Source: Nisaea denitrificans DSM 18348 (GTDB lineage: Bacteria > Pseudomonadota > Alphaproteobacteria > Thalassobaculales > Thalassobaculaceae). From it: 64,000 bases of DNA. Every line of letters begins with the position of its first letter. The stretch's first letter is position 1. This document shows positions 44,154 through 52,628 of the stretch, one piece after another. A model generated the notes under the pieces. That model was not told where the DNA came from. It ran no database searches and was given only the letters and a program-made list of their open reading frames with translations. The DNA is taken from assembly GCF_000426505.1 (NCBI RefSeq), contig NZ_AUFM01000011.1, positions 1,178,001 through 1,242,000 on the forward strand, given 5' to 3'. The translations under genes were made by a program, and so were the position numbers.

Positions 44154-46682
44154 ATGAAAGACCCGGCCATCGCCATGAAACCAAACATTACGGACCAGGA
44201 CATGTTTTCGTCCGTGATCGAAAATGTGAGCCAGGGTCTCACTTACTTCGACCAGGACCTCAACCTGGTCGTCTGTAACCGGCGTTATCTGGATATGCTT
44301 GGATTTCCACACGATCTGGGCATTCCGGGTACACCGATTGCCGCGTTTTTCAGGATTAATGCGGAGCGCGGTGAGTACGGTCCCGGGCGAGTCGAAGACC
44401 TCGTGAATGAACGGCTCGCAATGGTGCGTCAGGCAGAAGCACACAGCTTTGAGCCCGAGCGGCCGGATGGAACGATCCTGCGCATCACCCGTACTCCCGT
44501 CGACGGTGGCGGCTTTGTAACCACCTACGATGACATTACAGAGCTGCGGAAATCCCAAAAGGCGCTTGAGCAATCGAACGAGCGCCTGGACGAGCTGGTT
44601 CTGGAGCGCACAGCGCAGCTTCAGAAACGAGAGAAAGATCTCTCAGCCCAGACCGAAGCGCTCGAAACCACCCTCGAAGCGGTTAACTACGGCATCACAT
44701 TGTTCGATCGCGACCTGCGCCTGGTTGCCGCGAACCGTCTGGCCTTCGACATGATGCGTATCCCCCAGGAATTGAACCGGCCTGGAACACCGTTCGGAGC
44801 TCTGGCCCGGGTCTTGGCCGAGCGCGGCGAATATGGCCCGGGCAATATAGAGGAACAGGTGCAGGAGCGGGTCGACCTTGCCAAACAGTTCGACCACCTC
44901 CGTTACACCCGAGAGCAGTCAAACGGGAAGATCTACGAGATTTGGAGCCGTCCTGTAGAGAACGGGTTCGTGGCCACCTATGTCGATGTAACCGAGCAGA
45001 AACAACTGGAAGCCCTCTTGCGGGCAAACAACGATGAACTGGTCGAAAAAACCTCGGCTCTCGAAACCATCCTGGAAACTTTGGATTACGGTATCTCCCT
45101 GTTCGACAGGGATCTGAATCTGGTGGTTGCAAATCCGCAGGCGTTCAATCTGATGGCCGTACCGCATCATTTTAACCAACCCGGCCGTCACTTTACCGAG
45201 TTCCTGCGATACCAGGCCGGGATGGGTGAATTCGGCGAAGGCGACATCGAAGAGATTGTCGAACGGCACGCCACCGCCGCAGCTGGTCCCAATTCCTACA
45301 CCTCGATCCGGCAACGCAAAGACGGAACAATTATCGAAGTAAACCGCCGTCCTATCGAAAACGGTTTTGTGGCGACTTACCGGGATGTCACTGACGAAAA
45401 GCGGCTTGAGGCACTGCTGCGGTCGACCAACGAAGAGCTGGAAACGCGGGTCGAAGAAAGAACGTCCGAGCTGAATGCTCAATTGCGAGAAACGGAGCGC
45501 GCAGAAGCTGAAATGCGGAAAGCAAAGAGCCGCGCCGAACTTGCCGACAAGGCGAAATCCGATTTTCTTGCCCGCATGAGCCATGAAATCCGGACTCCAC
45601 TGAATGGCGTGATCGGCCTGAACCGCATTCTGGCAGAGACAGAGCTGACTGAAAGACAGGCAGACATCGTCGCCAAGGCCCGCTCCTCGTCAAATGCCCT
45701 GCTCAGCGTCGTGAATGACGTCCTTGATTTCGCGAAAATCGAAGCGGGTCAGCTCGACATAGAGGAAATCCCCTTCAGACTGAGCGATGTTCTGGATAGC
45801 GTTGTTTCAATTGCCGAAACGCGCGCCGAGGAGAAAGGGCTTGCCTTTGAAGTGATCCCGAATGGAACCGAAAACATGCAGTTCCTGGGAGATCCGTTTC
45901 ATATCGGCCAGATCCTGACCAATTATTGCAGCAACGCCGTGAAGTTCACCGATACCGGCTATGTACAGCTGACCGTGACATCCGAGCCTGAAAAGAACGG
46001 GATCAGTCAAACCCGGTTTTCCGTATCCGATAGCGGAATCGGTATGGATAAGGGTGTTGCAGAGCGCATTTTTATTCCCTTCCATCAGGCAGATGCATCG
46101 ACAACGCGCCGGTATGGCGGGACAGGTCTCGGGCTTGCCATCTGTCGGGAGCTTGCACATTCGATGAACGGAGAGGTCTGGGTCGAGAGCGAGCCAGACC
46201 ATGGCAGCACGTTCCATGTAGACCTGCCATTACCATTGATCACCGATGACAGTGCCATCCCGATCAGTGGAGAACGAGACTGGCGTGCGGCGTGTGACGG
46301 CCTTCAGGTTTTGTTGGTGGAGGACAATGCGATCAATCGAGAAATCGCGACTGTTCTGCTCGAAGGTGCCGGCATCACGGTGACATCAGCCGAGCACGGC
46401 AAAGAGGCTGTAGACATCATGCTGTCCGATGCTCCACCCCGGATCGATGCCGTTCTGATGGACTTGCAAATGCCGATCATGGATGGTCACGAGGCCACCA
46501 GACTCATTCTGGCCGATCCTAGGCACCACACTCTCAAAGTCATCGCGCTGACCGCGCACGCCGTGTCGGAAGAGATCGAGAAATGCCGCAAAGCAGGCAT
46601 GTGCGGCCATGTCACCAAGCCCTTCGAGCCTAACACGCTGTTCCGGCATTTGGCCGAATCTTGCGTATCTACAGGTACATAG
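44154..46682 (+). CDS. Hybrid sensor histidine kinase with three PAS repeats and a receiver domain
   Basis: The 842-residue protein lacks membrane segments. Three related PAS domains occupy about 17-130, 165-285 and 300-420. Each opens with a LFDRDL.LV..N motif and is linked by coiled coils (LEQSNERLDELVLERTAQLQ). A HisKA domain carries the phospho-acceptor His477 in ARMSHEIRTPLNG. The ATPase domain follows with NYCSNAVKFT, DSGIGM and GGTGLGLAIC. A C-terminal receiver domain has Asp770 in LMDLQMPIMDGHE. The output partner is not adjacent. The start at ATG 44154 is uncertain; ATG 44175 is an alternative. A cytosolic signal is likely. Confidence 0.95.
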   Translation: MKDPAIAMKPNITDQDMFSSVIENVSQGLTYFDQDLNLVVCNRRYLDMLGFPHDLGIPGTPIAAFFRINAERGEYGPGRVEDLVNERLAMVRQAEAHSFEPERPDGTILRITRTPVDGGGFVTTYDDITELRKSQKALEQSNERLDELVLERTAQLQKREKDLSAQTEALETTLEAVNYGITLFDRDLRLVAANRLAFDMMRIPQELNRPGTPFGALARVLAERGEYGPGNIEEQVQERVDLAKQFDHLRYTREQSNGKIYEIWSRPVENGFVATYVDVTEQKQLEALLRANNDELVEKTSALETILETLDYGISLFDRDLNLVVANPQAFNLMAVPHHFNQPGRHFTEFLRYQAGMGEFGEGDIEEIVERHATAAAGPNSYTSIRQRKDGTIIEVNRRPIENGFVATYRDVTDEKRLEALLRSTNEELETRVEERTSELNAQLRETERAEAEMRKAKSRAELADKAKSDFLARMSHEIRTPLNGVIGLNRILAETELTERQADIVAKARSSSNALLSVVNDVLDFAKIEAGQLDIEEIPFRLSDVLDSVVSIAETRAEEKGLAFEVIPNGTENMQFLGDPFHIGQILTNYCSNAVKFTDTGYVQLTVTSEPEKNGISQTRFSVSDSGIGMDKGVAERIFIPFHQADASTTRRYGGTGLGLAICRELAHSMNGEVWVESEPDHGSTFHVDLPLPLITDDSAIPISGERDWRAACDGLQVLLVEDNAINREIATVLLEGAGITVTSAEHGKEAVDIMLSDAPPRIDAVLMDLQMPIMDGHEATRLILADPRHHTLKVIALTAHAVSEEIEKCRKAGMCGHVTKPFEPNTLFRHLAESCVSTGT

Positions 46683-46687
46683 AGAAT

Positions 46688-46948
46688 CTAAACGGTAATA
46701 TCGAGGATAGATCCGCGGGGCAGGTCTGCACTGACCTCTTCCAGGGGGATCGCTTTCTGACGCTGTGGGGTGCGTTGATCCGAGTTCTGATCCGCGCCAT
46801 TCAGTTCCTGCGCGAACCGGCTGGTAGCCGGATCCAGGGATTCGGCACTATTCCGCCGCCCATCGGCGCCGCTGGGCTGCGCCGGAACCTGTCTCTGACC
46901 GGTCGGAACCGGTATCAGAGGGAAGTTGTTTAGCGGACCAATAGCCAT
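46688..46948 (-). CDS. Small hypothetical protein
   Basis: The 86-residue frame from ATG 46948 encodes MAIGPLNNFPLIPVPTGQ, then a Gln/Asp/Arg-rich middle, and ends in LPRGSILDITV. The ending resembles the conserved tail of several small alphaproteobacterial proteins of unknown role. The ribosome site (CAGGGTTGG) is modest. It is convergent with the kinase gene, with 5 bases between the two stops. The function is unknown. Confidence 0.45.
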   Translation of the reverse strand: MAIGPLNNFPLIPVPTGQRQVPAQPSGADGRRNSAESLDPATSRFAQELNGADQNSDQRTPQRQKAIPLEEVSADLPRGSILDITV

Positions 46949-47125
46949 TACCAACCCTGATCACTCAGGCCGGTCTCCAGTCAGTACTCTGACGCAAACC
47001 GGTCAAATAATCCATCACCCTCATGGTGAATGGCTTATTTATATTGGATTTTAGATAAATATGTCAATTATGCGCATTATATTAATAGCCTCAGAACACG
47101 CCTAACCCTATCAAAGCCAAATCGA

Positions 47126-47371
47126 TCAGCTTCGATCTTCTGGCGGTAATGCTTTATTTTTCAGTGACTTGACGAACCCAACCGGATCCTGCAGCGGATC
47201 ATGCTCCGCTGCCGCGTCCCGCATGGACTCACTGATCTGACGTCCGGCATTATCCAGTTTAGGCTTCGCCCGTGTATAAACTTCCGCGGCAATATCAGTC
47301 GCCCGTTGCTGGACTTCGGGATTCTGCATAATCCGGCGGGCCGCTGCCCAGAGAAGACCTTTACCGATCAT
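47126..47371 (-). CDS. Conserved small alphaproteobacterial hypothetical protein
   Basis: The 81-residue protein starts with a hydrophobic MIGKGLLWAAARRI stretch, followed by NPEVQQRATDIAAEVYTRAK. This pattern is common in small alphaproteobacterial proteins of unknown function. The N-terminus could sit on the membrane. A GGAGGGAG ribosome site precedes the ATG. It is separated by about 30 bases from the aldolase gene that lies upstream on the same strand, and it may be in the same transcript. Confidence 0.7.
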   Translation of the reverse strand: MIGKGLLWAAARRIMQNPEVQQRATDIAAEVYTRAKPKLDNAGRQISESMRDAAAEHDPLQDPVGFVKSLKNKALPPEDRS

Positions 47372-47401
47372 TGAACCGCTCCCTCCTCTTCCAAGCCCGG
47401 A

Positions 47402-48073
47402 TCAGCGTCCACCATATCCCGTGACCCCGAATTTTTGCGCAACCTTTTCGATCTCTTCGTCAGGAAGGATCGCCGGCTGACCGATCTGCAGAGCCCGCCA
47501 ATACATCGCAGCGAGAGTTTCCGCTTCCTGGGTCAGTGCAAGTCCCCGCTCCAGATTCGGCCCCAGCACGATAAGACCATGATTGCCCAGCAGGCACGCC
47601 TTGCGCCCGTCCAGCGCCGTCAGAGCATGGTCGGACAGCTCCTGAGTGCCATAGGTCGCATATGGGGCGCAGCGGATCGTCGGGCCACCGAAAAGCGCTA
47701 TCATGTAGTGAAAAGCCGGAATCTCGCGATGCAGACAGGCCAACGTGGTCGAGAACATACCGTGCGTATGGACGATGGCCTCCGCATCCGGACGGGCCCG
47801 CATGATATCGAGATGGAACCGCCACTCGCTGGAAGGCTTGTGCTTGCCCTCCACATTCCCTTCCAGATCCATCCGCACGATGTCTTCCGGCGCAAGCCTG
47901 TCATAACGGATGCTGGACGGCGTCATGAAGAAGCCTTCCGCGGGATCGTCGCCGCAGCGCACACTGACATTGCCGGAAGTGCCCTGATTCAGGCCCATCG
48001 CGTTCATGTTCAGACAGGTGTCAATGACTTCCTGCCGCAGCGCGCGTTCAGCCTTGCCGATTTTCACAGTCAT
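47402..48073 (-). CDS. Class II aldolase, probable 5-(methylthio)ribulose-1-phosphate aldolase
   Basis: The 223-residue protein is a class II aldolase/adducin family enzyme. GTSGNVSVRC (about 31-40), SSIRYDRL and the metal-binding HTHGMFSTTLACLH (about 102-115) with NHGLIVLG are present. A generic match would be fuculose-phosphate aldolase. It overlaps mtnA by 1 base (TAATG on the minus strand), so the physiological substrate is very likely methylthioribulose-1-phosphate. This is the DHAP-shunt aldolase role described as Ald2 in Rhodospirillum rubrum, splitting it to dihydroxyacetone phosphate and methylthioacetaldehyde. MtnB dehydratase (same fold) is the main alternative. Confidence 0.85.
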   Translation of the reverse strand: MTVKIGKAERALRQEVIDTCLNMNAMGLNQGTSGNVSVRCGDDPAEGFFMTPSSIRYDRLAPEDIVRMDLEGNVEGKHKPSSEWRFHLDIMRARPDAEAIVHTHGMFSTTLACLHREIPAFHYMIALFGGPTIRCAPYATYGTQELSDHALTALDGRKACLLGNHGLIVLGPNLERGLALTQEAETLAAMYWRALQIGQPAILPDEEIEKVAQKFGVTGYGGR

Positions 48074-49182
48074 TAATCCTCGCCAGCCTGACGCATTTCC
48101 GGGAACAGTCGCAGCAGCCCCTCCTCACTTGGCTCTGCAAGACCGCGTTCGGTCAACAGGCCCGTTACAAGACGCGCCGGCGTGACATCAAATGCCGGGT
48201 TCGCTGCCGCGCTCTTTTCCGGCGTGATAGTCACCGTCACCACTTTACCATCCGCCAGGCGCCCGGTGATTTCCGTCACCTCACGAAAATCGCGCTCCTC
48301 GATCGGAATGTCGCGCACGCCGTCCACAATTGTCCAGTCGACGGTCGGGGACGGCAGGCCAACATAGAACGGCACGCCGTTATCGTGGGCGGCCAGTGCT
48401 TTCAGATAGGTGCCGATCTTGTTGCAGACATCACCGGCCCGCGTGGTCCGGTCGGTGCCGGTGATCACCAGATCGACCATGCCGTGCTGCATGTAATGCC
48501 CGCCCGCATTATCGACGATCACCGTGTGCGGCACGCCGTGATTGCTCAGCTCCCACGCCGTCAGGCTGGCGCCCTGGTTGCGCGGCCGGGTCTCGTCGAC
48601 CCAGACATGAACCGGAATACCCGCATCGTGCGCCAGATAGATCGGCGCGGTCGCGGTGCCCCAATCCACCGTCGCCAGCCAGCCCGCATTGCAGTGGGTC
48701 AACACGTTGATGGTCTCGCGCGGCTTCTTGCGGGACTGGATATCCTTGATCACCGCGAGACCTGCCTCCCCGATGGAGCGGTTGATCTCCACGTCCTCGT
48801 CACAGATTTCGCCCGCCAGCGTGAAGGCTGCATCCGCGCGCGCATCCGGCGCCAGCGGGCCGAGCTTTGTCCGCGCGGCATCAAGCGCCCAGCGCAGATT
48901 AACCGCCGTCGGCCGGGTCTCATAGAGCCGGTCATAGGCGTTCGACAGACCCGCGTCGGAGGAATCCTCGCGCATGGCCAGCCACATACCATAGGCCGCT
49001 GTTGCCCCGATCAACGGCGCGCCGCGCACCAGCATCGCCTTGATCGCATGGGCCGCGTCCTTCAGCGTCTCCAGCCGGGCGACCTCGAAAAGGTGCGGCA
49101 ATTTCGTCTGGTCGATGATCTCGACCGCGTTGCCGTCCGGCGCCGGCCAGATCGTGCGATGCGGCTTGCCGTCGATCTTCAT
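48073..49182 (-). CDS. mtnA: S-methyl-5-thioribose-1-phosphate isomerase
   Basis: MtnA isomerises methylthioribose-1-phosphate to methylthioribulose-1-phosphate in methylthioadenosine salvage. The 369-residue protein shows VRGAPLIGATAAYG (about 52-65), the catalytic Cys164 in LTHCNAG and Asp244 in TGTDRTTRAGDV. Length is normal. It is the first gene of a two-gene unit with the class II aldolase. mtnK/mtnP, mtnC and mtnD are not nearby, which fits a DHAP-shunt type rather than the full methionine salvage pathway. Confidence 0.95.
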   Translation of the reverse strand: MKIDGKPHRTIWPAPDGNAVEIIDQTKLPHLFEVARLETLKDAAHAIKAMLVRGAPLIGATAAYGMWLAMREDSSDAGLSNAYDRLYETRPTAVNLRWALDAARTKLGPLAPDARADAAFTLAGEICDEDVEINRSIGEAGLAVIKDIQSRKKPRETINVLTHCNAGWLATVDWGTATAPIYLAHDAGIPVHVWVDETRPRNQGASLTAWELSNHGVPHTVIVDNAGGHYMQHGMVDLVITGTDRTTRAGDVCNKIGTYLKALAAHDNGVPFYVGLPSPTVDWTIVDGVRDIPIEERDFREVTEITGRLADGKVVTVTITPEKSAAANPAFDVTPARLVTGLLTERGLAEPSEEGLLRLFPEMRQAGED

Positions 49183-49336
49183 GGGTACGCTCCCTCTTGA
49201 GCTGTCTTCTTAACTGTCCGCCCGCAGCGTGACTCCAAGCGGCGGCAATGATAAAACCCCGCCTGCCTGATTGCCATCACGCATTCAGGTAAGCATTCCG
49301 GCATTAATCGCACGCAGCTGTCACCCGAGGATACAC

Positions 49337-50635
49337 ATGATCCCGCGCTATTCCCGCCCCGAGATGGTCAAGATCTGGGAGCCCGAGAACAAATTCCGCA
49401 TCTGGTTCGAGATCGAGGCGCATGCCTGCGACGCACAGGCCGAGCTTGGCGTGATCCCGAAGGAAGCCGCCAAGGCTGTCTGGGAACGCGGTAATTTCGA
49501 CATCGACCGGATTGACGAGATCGAGCGCGAGACCAAGCACGATGTCATCGCCTTCCTGACCAATCTCGCCGAATATGTTGGCGACGAAGCCCGCTTCGTG
49601 CACCAGGGCATGACCTCCTCGGACGTCCTCGACACCTGCCTAGCAGTGCAGCTCACCCAGGCGGCAGATCTGCTGTTGGCCGATCTCGACGCTCTGCTGG
49701 CCGCGATCAAGCGCCGCGCCTTCGAGCACAAGATGTCCCCGACAGTCGGTCGCAGCCATGGCATCCATGCCGAGCCGCTGACCTTCGGCGTGAAGCTCGC
49801 CGGGTATTATGCAGAGTTCGACCGTAACCGGACACGGCTGCTGGCAGCACGGGCGGAAATCGCGACCTGCGCCATTTCCGGCGCTGTCGGCACCTTCGCC
49901 AATATCGATCCGCGCGTCGAAGAGCATGTGGCCGAAAAGCTCGGCCTCGTTGCCGAGCCGGTATCGACCCAGGTCATCCCGCGCGACCGTCACGCAATGT
50001 TCTTCGCGACCCTCGGTGTCATCGCCAGCTCGGTCGAACGTCTCGCCACCGAAATCCGGCATCTGCAGCGCACCGAAGTCCGCGAGGCCGAGGAGTATTT
50101 CTCGCCGGGTCAGAAGGGCTCGTCGGCCATGCCGCACAAGCGCAACCCGGTGCTGACCGAAAACCTGACCGGCCTCGCCCGTCTGGTCCGCTCCGCCGTT
50201 GTCCCGGCGATGGAGAATGTCGCGCTCTGGCATGAGCGGGATATCTCCCACTCCTCCGTCGAGCGGATGATCGGCCCGGACTCCACCGTGACGCTTGATT
50301 TCGCCCTCGCCCGCCTGACCAGCGTGGTGGACAAACTGCTGATCTATCCGGAAGGCATGCAGGCCAATCTCGACCAGCTCGGCGGCCTGGTCCACTCCCA
50401 GCGCGTGCTGCTTGGCCTGACGCAAGCCGGCATGAGCCGGGAAGACGCCTATCAGGCTGTTCAGCGCAACGCGATGCCGGTCTGGCTGGAGGGCAAGGAC
50501 TTCCTGACCCTGCTGAAGGCTGACGATGCAGTGACCGCGCTGCTCGACGCAGCTGCCCTCGAATCCCTGTTCGATCTCGGTTACCACACCAAGCATGTGG
50601 ACACGATCTTCAACCGGGTCTTCGGCGAAAGCTAA
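49337..50635 (+). CDS. purB: Adenylosuccinate lyase
   Basis: PurB splits SAICAR and adenylosuccinate, removing fumarate in purine synthesis. The 432-residue protein has the fumarase/aspartase superfamily motifs TSSDVLDTCLAVQL, VGRSHGIHAEPLTFG and the signature GSSAMPHKRNPV (about 258-269). The ATG at 49337 (MIPRYSRPEM) follows CCGAGG. It is divergent from mtnA and ends in a strong terminator. The other pur genes of the window start 7 kb downstream. Confidence 0.97.
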   Translation: MIPRYSRPEMVKIWEPENKFRIWFEIEAHACDAQAELGVIPKEAAKAVWERGNFDIDRIDEIERETKHDVIAFLTNLAEYVGDEARFVHQGMTSSDVLDTCLAVQLTQAADLLLADLDALLAAIKRRAFEHKMSPTVGRSHGIHAEPLTFGVKLAGYYAEFDRNRTRLLAARAEIATCAISGAVGTFANIDPRVEEHVAEKLGLVAEPVSTQVIPRDRHAMFFATLGVIASSVERLATEIRHLQRTEVREAEEYFSPGQKGSSAMPHKRNPVLTENLTGLARLVRSAVVPAMENVALWHERDISHSSVERMIGPDSTVTLDFALARLTSVVDKLLIYPEGMQANLDQLGGLVHSQRVLLGLTQAGMSREDAYQAVQRNAMPVWLEGKDFLTLLKADDAVTALLDAAALESLFDLGYHTKHVDTIFNRVFGES

Positions 50636-50657
50636 ATGCTCCCGGCTTGAGCAATAA

Positions 50658-50689
50658 AAAACGGCGCCTCCATGGGCGCCGTTTTCGTA
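50658..50689 (+). terminator. Rho-independent terminator of purB
   Basis: AAAACGGCGCC (50658-50668) pairs perfectly with GGCGCCGTTTT (50675-50685) around TCCATG. The T-run lies in and after the stem. GC-rich sequence changes to AT-richer sequence shortly after this point. Confidence 0.92.
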
Positions 50690-50743
50690 TCGATAGCCGA
50701 TGACCTTCGCTTACTATCTATCGAGCTTATCTACCGCTCGGCT

Positions 50744-51253
50744 TCAAGCATCTATCACAGGCTCTATGACTACAGCCCTACGTACCGATGGCATAGAAAT
50801 TGATTTGCATGCGCCTACCTGAGCATCTAACAGCTCAGAATGAATTTCTTCCTCGTCCGCAGCAGCTTGTACCCTTTCATCCAATTTCATATCTGTTTTT
50901 AAGTCGCCATTATTGAACTCGTCTGTTTTCCCCCGCTTCGGCCATAGCCAGCAAGATAAGGAGTAACGGCACCGGTTAAAGCGCTTCGCTAGAGCCGCCG
51001 ATATTGCTCGAAAAACGCTTCGAATAGTATCCGCAGTGAATATCAGGATGGCAGTCAATTTCTTGAGAAACCAAACGGTCCAGTCTAGCAAATCGGGAAC
51101 TAGGCGGGCGGTCCCATAGATTGAACTTGCCAAAACAATAGCCGAAATTATTGGATTCTCTTGAATTATCGGAAAGTGCTCCAGCAGAGAGACTAGATCT
51201 CCAAAATCGACCTGCGAAGCTCCTGAATTGGTGTAGTTTTTTAGCTCAACCAT
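50744..51253 (-). CDS. Hypothetical protein with membrane-associated helices, AT-rich island
   Basis: The 169-residue protein is read from ATG 51253, which has AGGAGG 5 bases upstream (the preceding ATG is too close). It has a soluble start of about 35 residues. Hydrophobic stretches follow, IISAIVLASSIYGTARL and LLDWTVWFLKKLTAILIFTA (about 36-75). After them come an amphipathic Arg/Lys-rich section and an acidic tail with LDERVQAAADEEEIH. No family is recognised. AT-rich codon use sets it apart from the flanking genes. It is divergent from the next unknown gene, and both seem to be recent arrivals. Confidence 0.55.
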   Translation of the reverse strand: MVELKNYTNSGASQVDFGDLVSLLEHFPIIQENPIISAIVLASSIYGTARLVPDLLDWTVWFLKKLTAILIFTADTIRSVFRAISAALAKRFNRCRYSLSCWLWPKRGKTDEFNNGDLKTDMKLDERVQAAADEEEIHSELLDAQVGACKSISMPSVRRAVVIEPVIDA

Positions 51254-51564
51254 CATAGCCTCCTCTCATCCTTCACCGCTGCCCCACAAGCATCTCTGTG
51301 CGACGTTCTCAAATTCGAATCTCATAGACACGCAGAGATCCAAATTTTTCCCGGCTGACGACAATTTTGGAAGAAGCATGGTCAGCCGAAAAACTTTCTT
51401 TGCTCCTCCAAGTGGCGCCGCAAAACGGCTACTTCTGGAGGATCAGAGTGGTTGGCCAACCACAAGGTTGAAGGTCAATTGAAACTCTTCTAACCTTCAT
51501 ATAGCAATATACACTTATTACCGTATCTAAGGTGCGAATCGAAAAGACTCAATTTTATGCGAAA
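51254..51564. other. Hairpin-rich gap between two divergent island genes
   Basis: No gene is supported. Three inverted repeats lie close together: CGGCTGAC with GTCAGCCG (51352-51388); TCCTCCA-AGT with ACT-TC-TGGAGGA (51404-51442); and the perfect 16-bp palindrome GTGGTTGGCCAACCAC (51448-51463). The gap should hold both promoters. A structured leader or small RNA is possible. Confidence 0.55.
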
Positions 51565-52038
51565 ATGAGCGATTTTCCCTCACTCAAGAAAAAGACAAGG
51601 AACTCGAGCACTCTTCTGGCCGTTTTAGAAGAATTAATTGCGTATAAGTTCGACGGGAACAAAAGCGAAGCGTCAAAACACCTCGAAAATTATGTGTATG
51701 AAGGGCGGCACACACCGTCACTGCGGCGTGAAGTTATAACAAAGGTCCTACAGAACGACCAGCACCTAAAATATGTTCACTTGGAAACATTCTCCAATAG
51801 CATAAACGTGCCCAGCGCAGCCTTACTTTTACTTTCCCGTGTGCGATCAGAAAAAGAAAAACATAACAACGATATGGCTATTGAAATTTTGAATAGAATG
51901 ATTTCCTATTGTGAGAGCGCAAAAAAACTGAACAAAGAAAAATTAACGGTAGAGCATCTAGTAACTTATTTTTCTGATCTCGGATCAGACAATCAAAAGA
52001 AACGTGGAGCTACGGCAGATCAAGATAATTTATTTTAG
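51565..52038 (+). CDS. Hypothetical protein, AT-rich island
   Basis: The 157-residue protein is read from ATG 51565 (MSDFPSLKKK); a GTG at 51532 in the same frame is possible, and neither has a clear ribosome site. The product is Lys- and Asn-rich and mostly helical. Segments include STLLAVLEELIAYKFDGNKS and a region HLETFSNSINVPSAALLLLS that is faintly like a helix-turn-helix. No signal peptide or family is recognised. Low GC content and a terminator directly after it show a separate unit. A DNA-binding role is a guess. Confidence 0.5.
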   Translation: MSDFPSLKKKTRNSSTLLAVLEELIAYKFDGNKSEASKHLENYVYEGRHTPSLRREVITKVLQNDQHLKYVHLETFSNSINVPSAALLLLSRVRSEKEKHNNDMAIEILNRMISYCESAKKLNKEKLTVEHLVTYFSDLGSDNQKKRGATADQDNLF

Positions 52039-52048
52039 ATCATTGAAA

Positions 52049-52080
52049 AAACAGCGCCAAATAGGCGCTGTTTATATATT
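52049..52080 (+). terminator. Terminator of the island gene
   Basis: AAACAGCGCC (52049-52058) pairs perfectly with GGCGCTGTTT (52064-52073) around AAATA, followed by ATATATT. It also faces the minus-strand DUF1476 gene that ends at 52104. Confidence 0.88.
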
Positions 52081-52103
52081 CGTGATGTTTAGCCTAGCAA
52101 CAA

Positions 52104-52430
52104 TCAGCCCTCGGTCTTGAGCTGCTCCAGCGCAACCGTCATGAACTCTTCGAGCTTGTGGCGGATGCGGTGCTCGGAAAGATCGGCACCGGTGCCTTCG
52201 ACGCTCTTCAGAATGAATTCGACGACATCGTCGACACCCGGCTTTTCCATGTCGGCCACAACGACTTCCTTGGCATAGGCAGCCGCGTCATCGCCGGTCT
52301 TGCCGAGGAATTCTTCGGCAACCCAGAGACCGAGCAACTTGTTGCGCCGGGCGCTTGCCTTGAATTCGAGTTCGGAATCGTGTGCAAATTTTGCTTCTTC
52401 GCCCTTTTGGCGTTTGTCGAAACCTGACAT
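52104..52430 (-). CDS. DUF1476 protein, F1-ATPase inhibitor zeta-type
   Basis: The 108-residue protein matches DUF1476, which includes the zeta inhibitor of the alphaproteobacterial ATP synthase. It starts MSGFDKRQKGEEAKFAHDSE. FKASARRNKLLGLWVAEEFL lies at about 23-42, and the AYAKEVVVADMEKPG segment and helical C-terminus follow. In Paracoccus the N-terminal helix blocks ATP hydrolysis by F1. Only part of the family has been tested, so the inhibitory role here is inferred. The ATG at 52430 follows GAAGGGG. It is divergent from the NRDE gene. Confidence 0.92.
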   Translation of the reverse strand: MSGFDKRQKGEEAKFAHDSELEFKASARRNKLLGLWVAEEFLGKTGDDAAAYAKEVVVADMEKPGVDDVVEFILKSVEGTGADLSEHRIRHKLEEFMTVALEQLKTEG

Positions 52431-52628
52431 CGGTCGAATACCCCTTCGTCTCTTTCCCGTACTGAACACCAAACCAGCCGACTCATCGGTCTCCGGTATA
52501 GCGCAGAATCTTGAATGCGGCCGCAATCTATCAGGCGCAGCATCCTCTGTTAACCGGCAGATTGCCGCAATTCCGACGCTTGTCAAAAAATGTTTCAGTG
52601 ATCTCTTACCCGGCGTAGGGTCTCGGCC

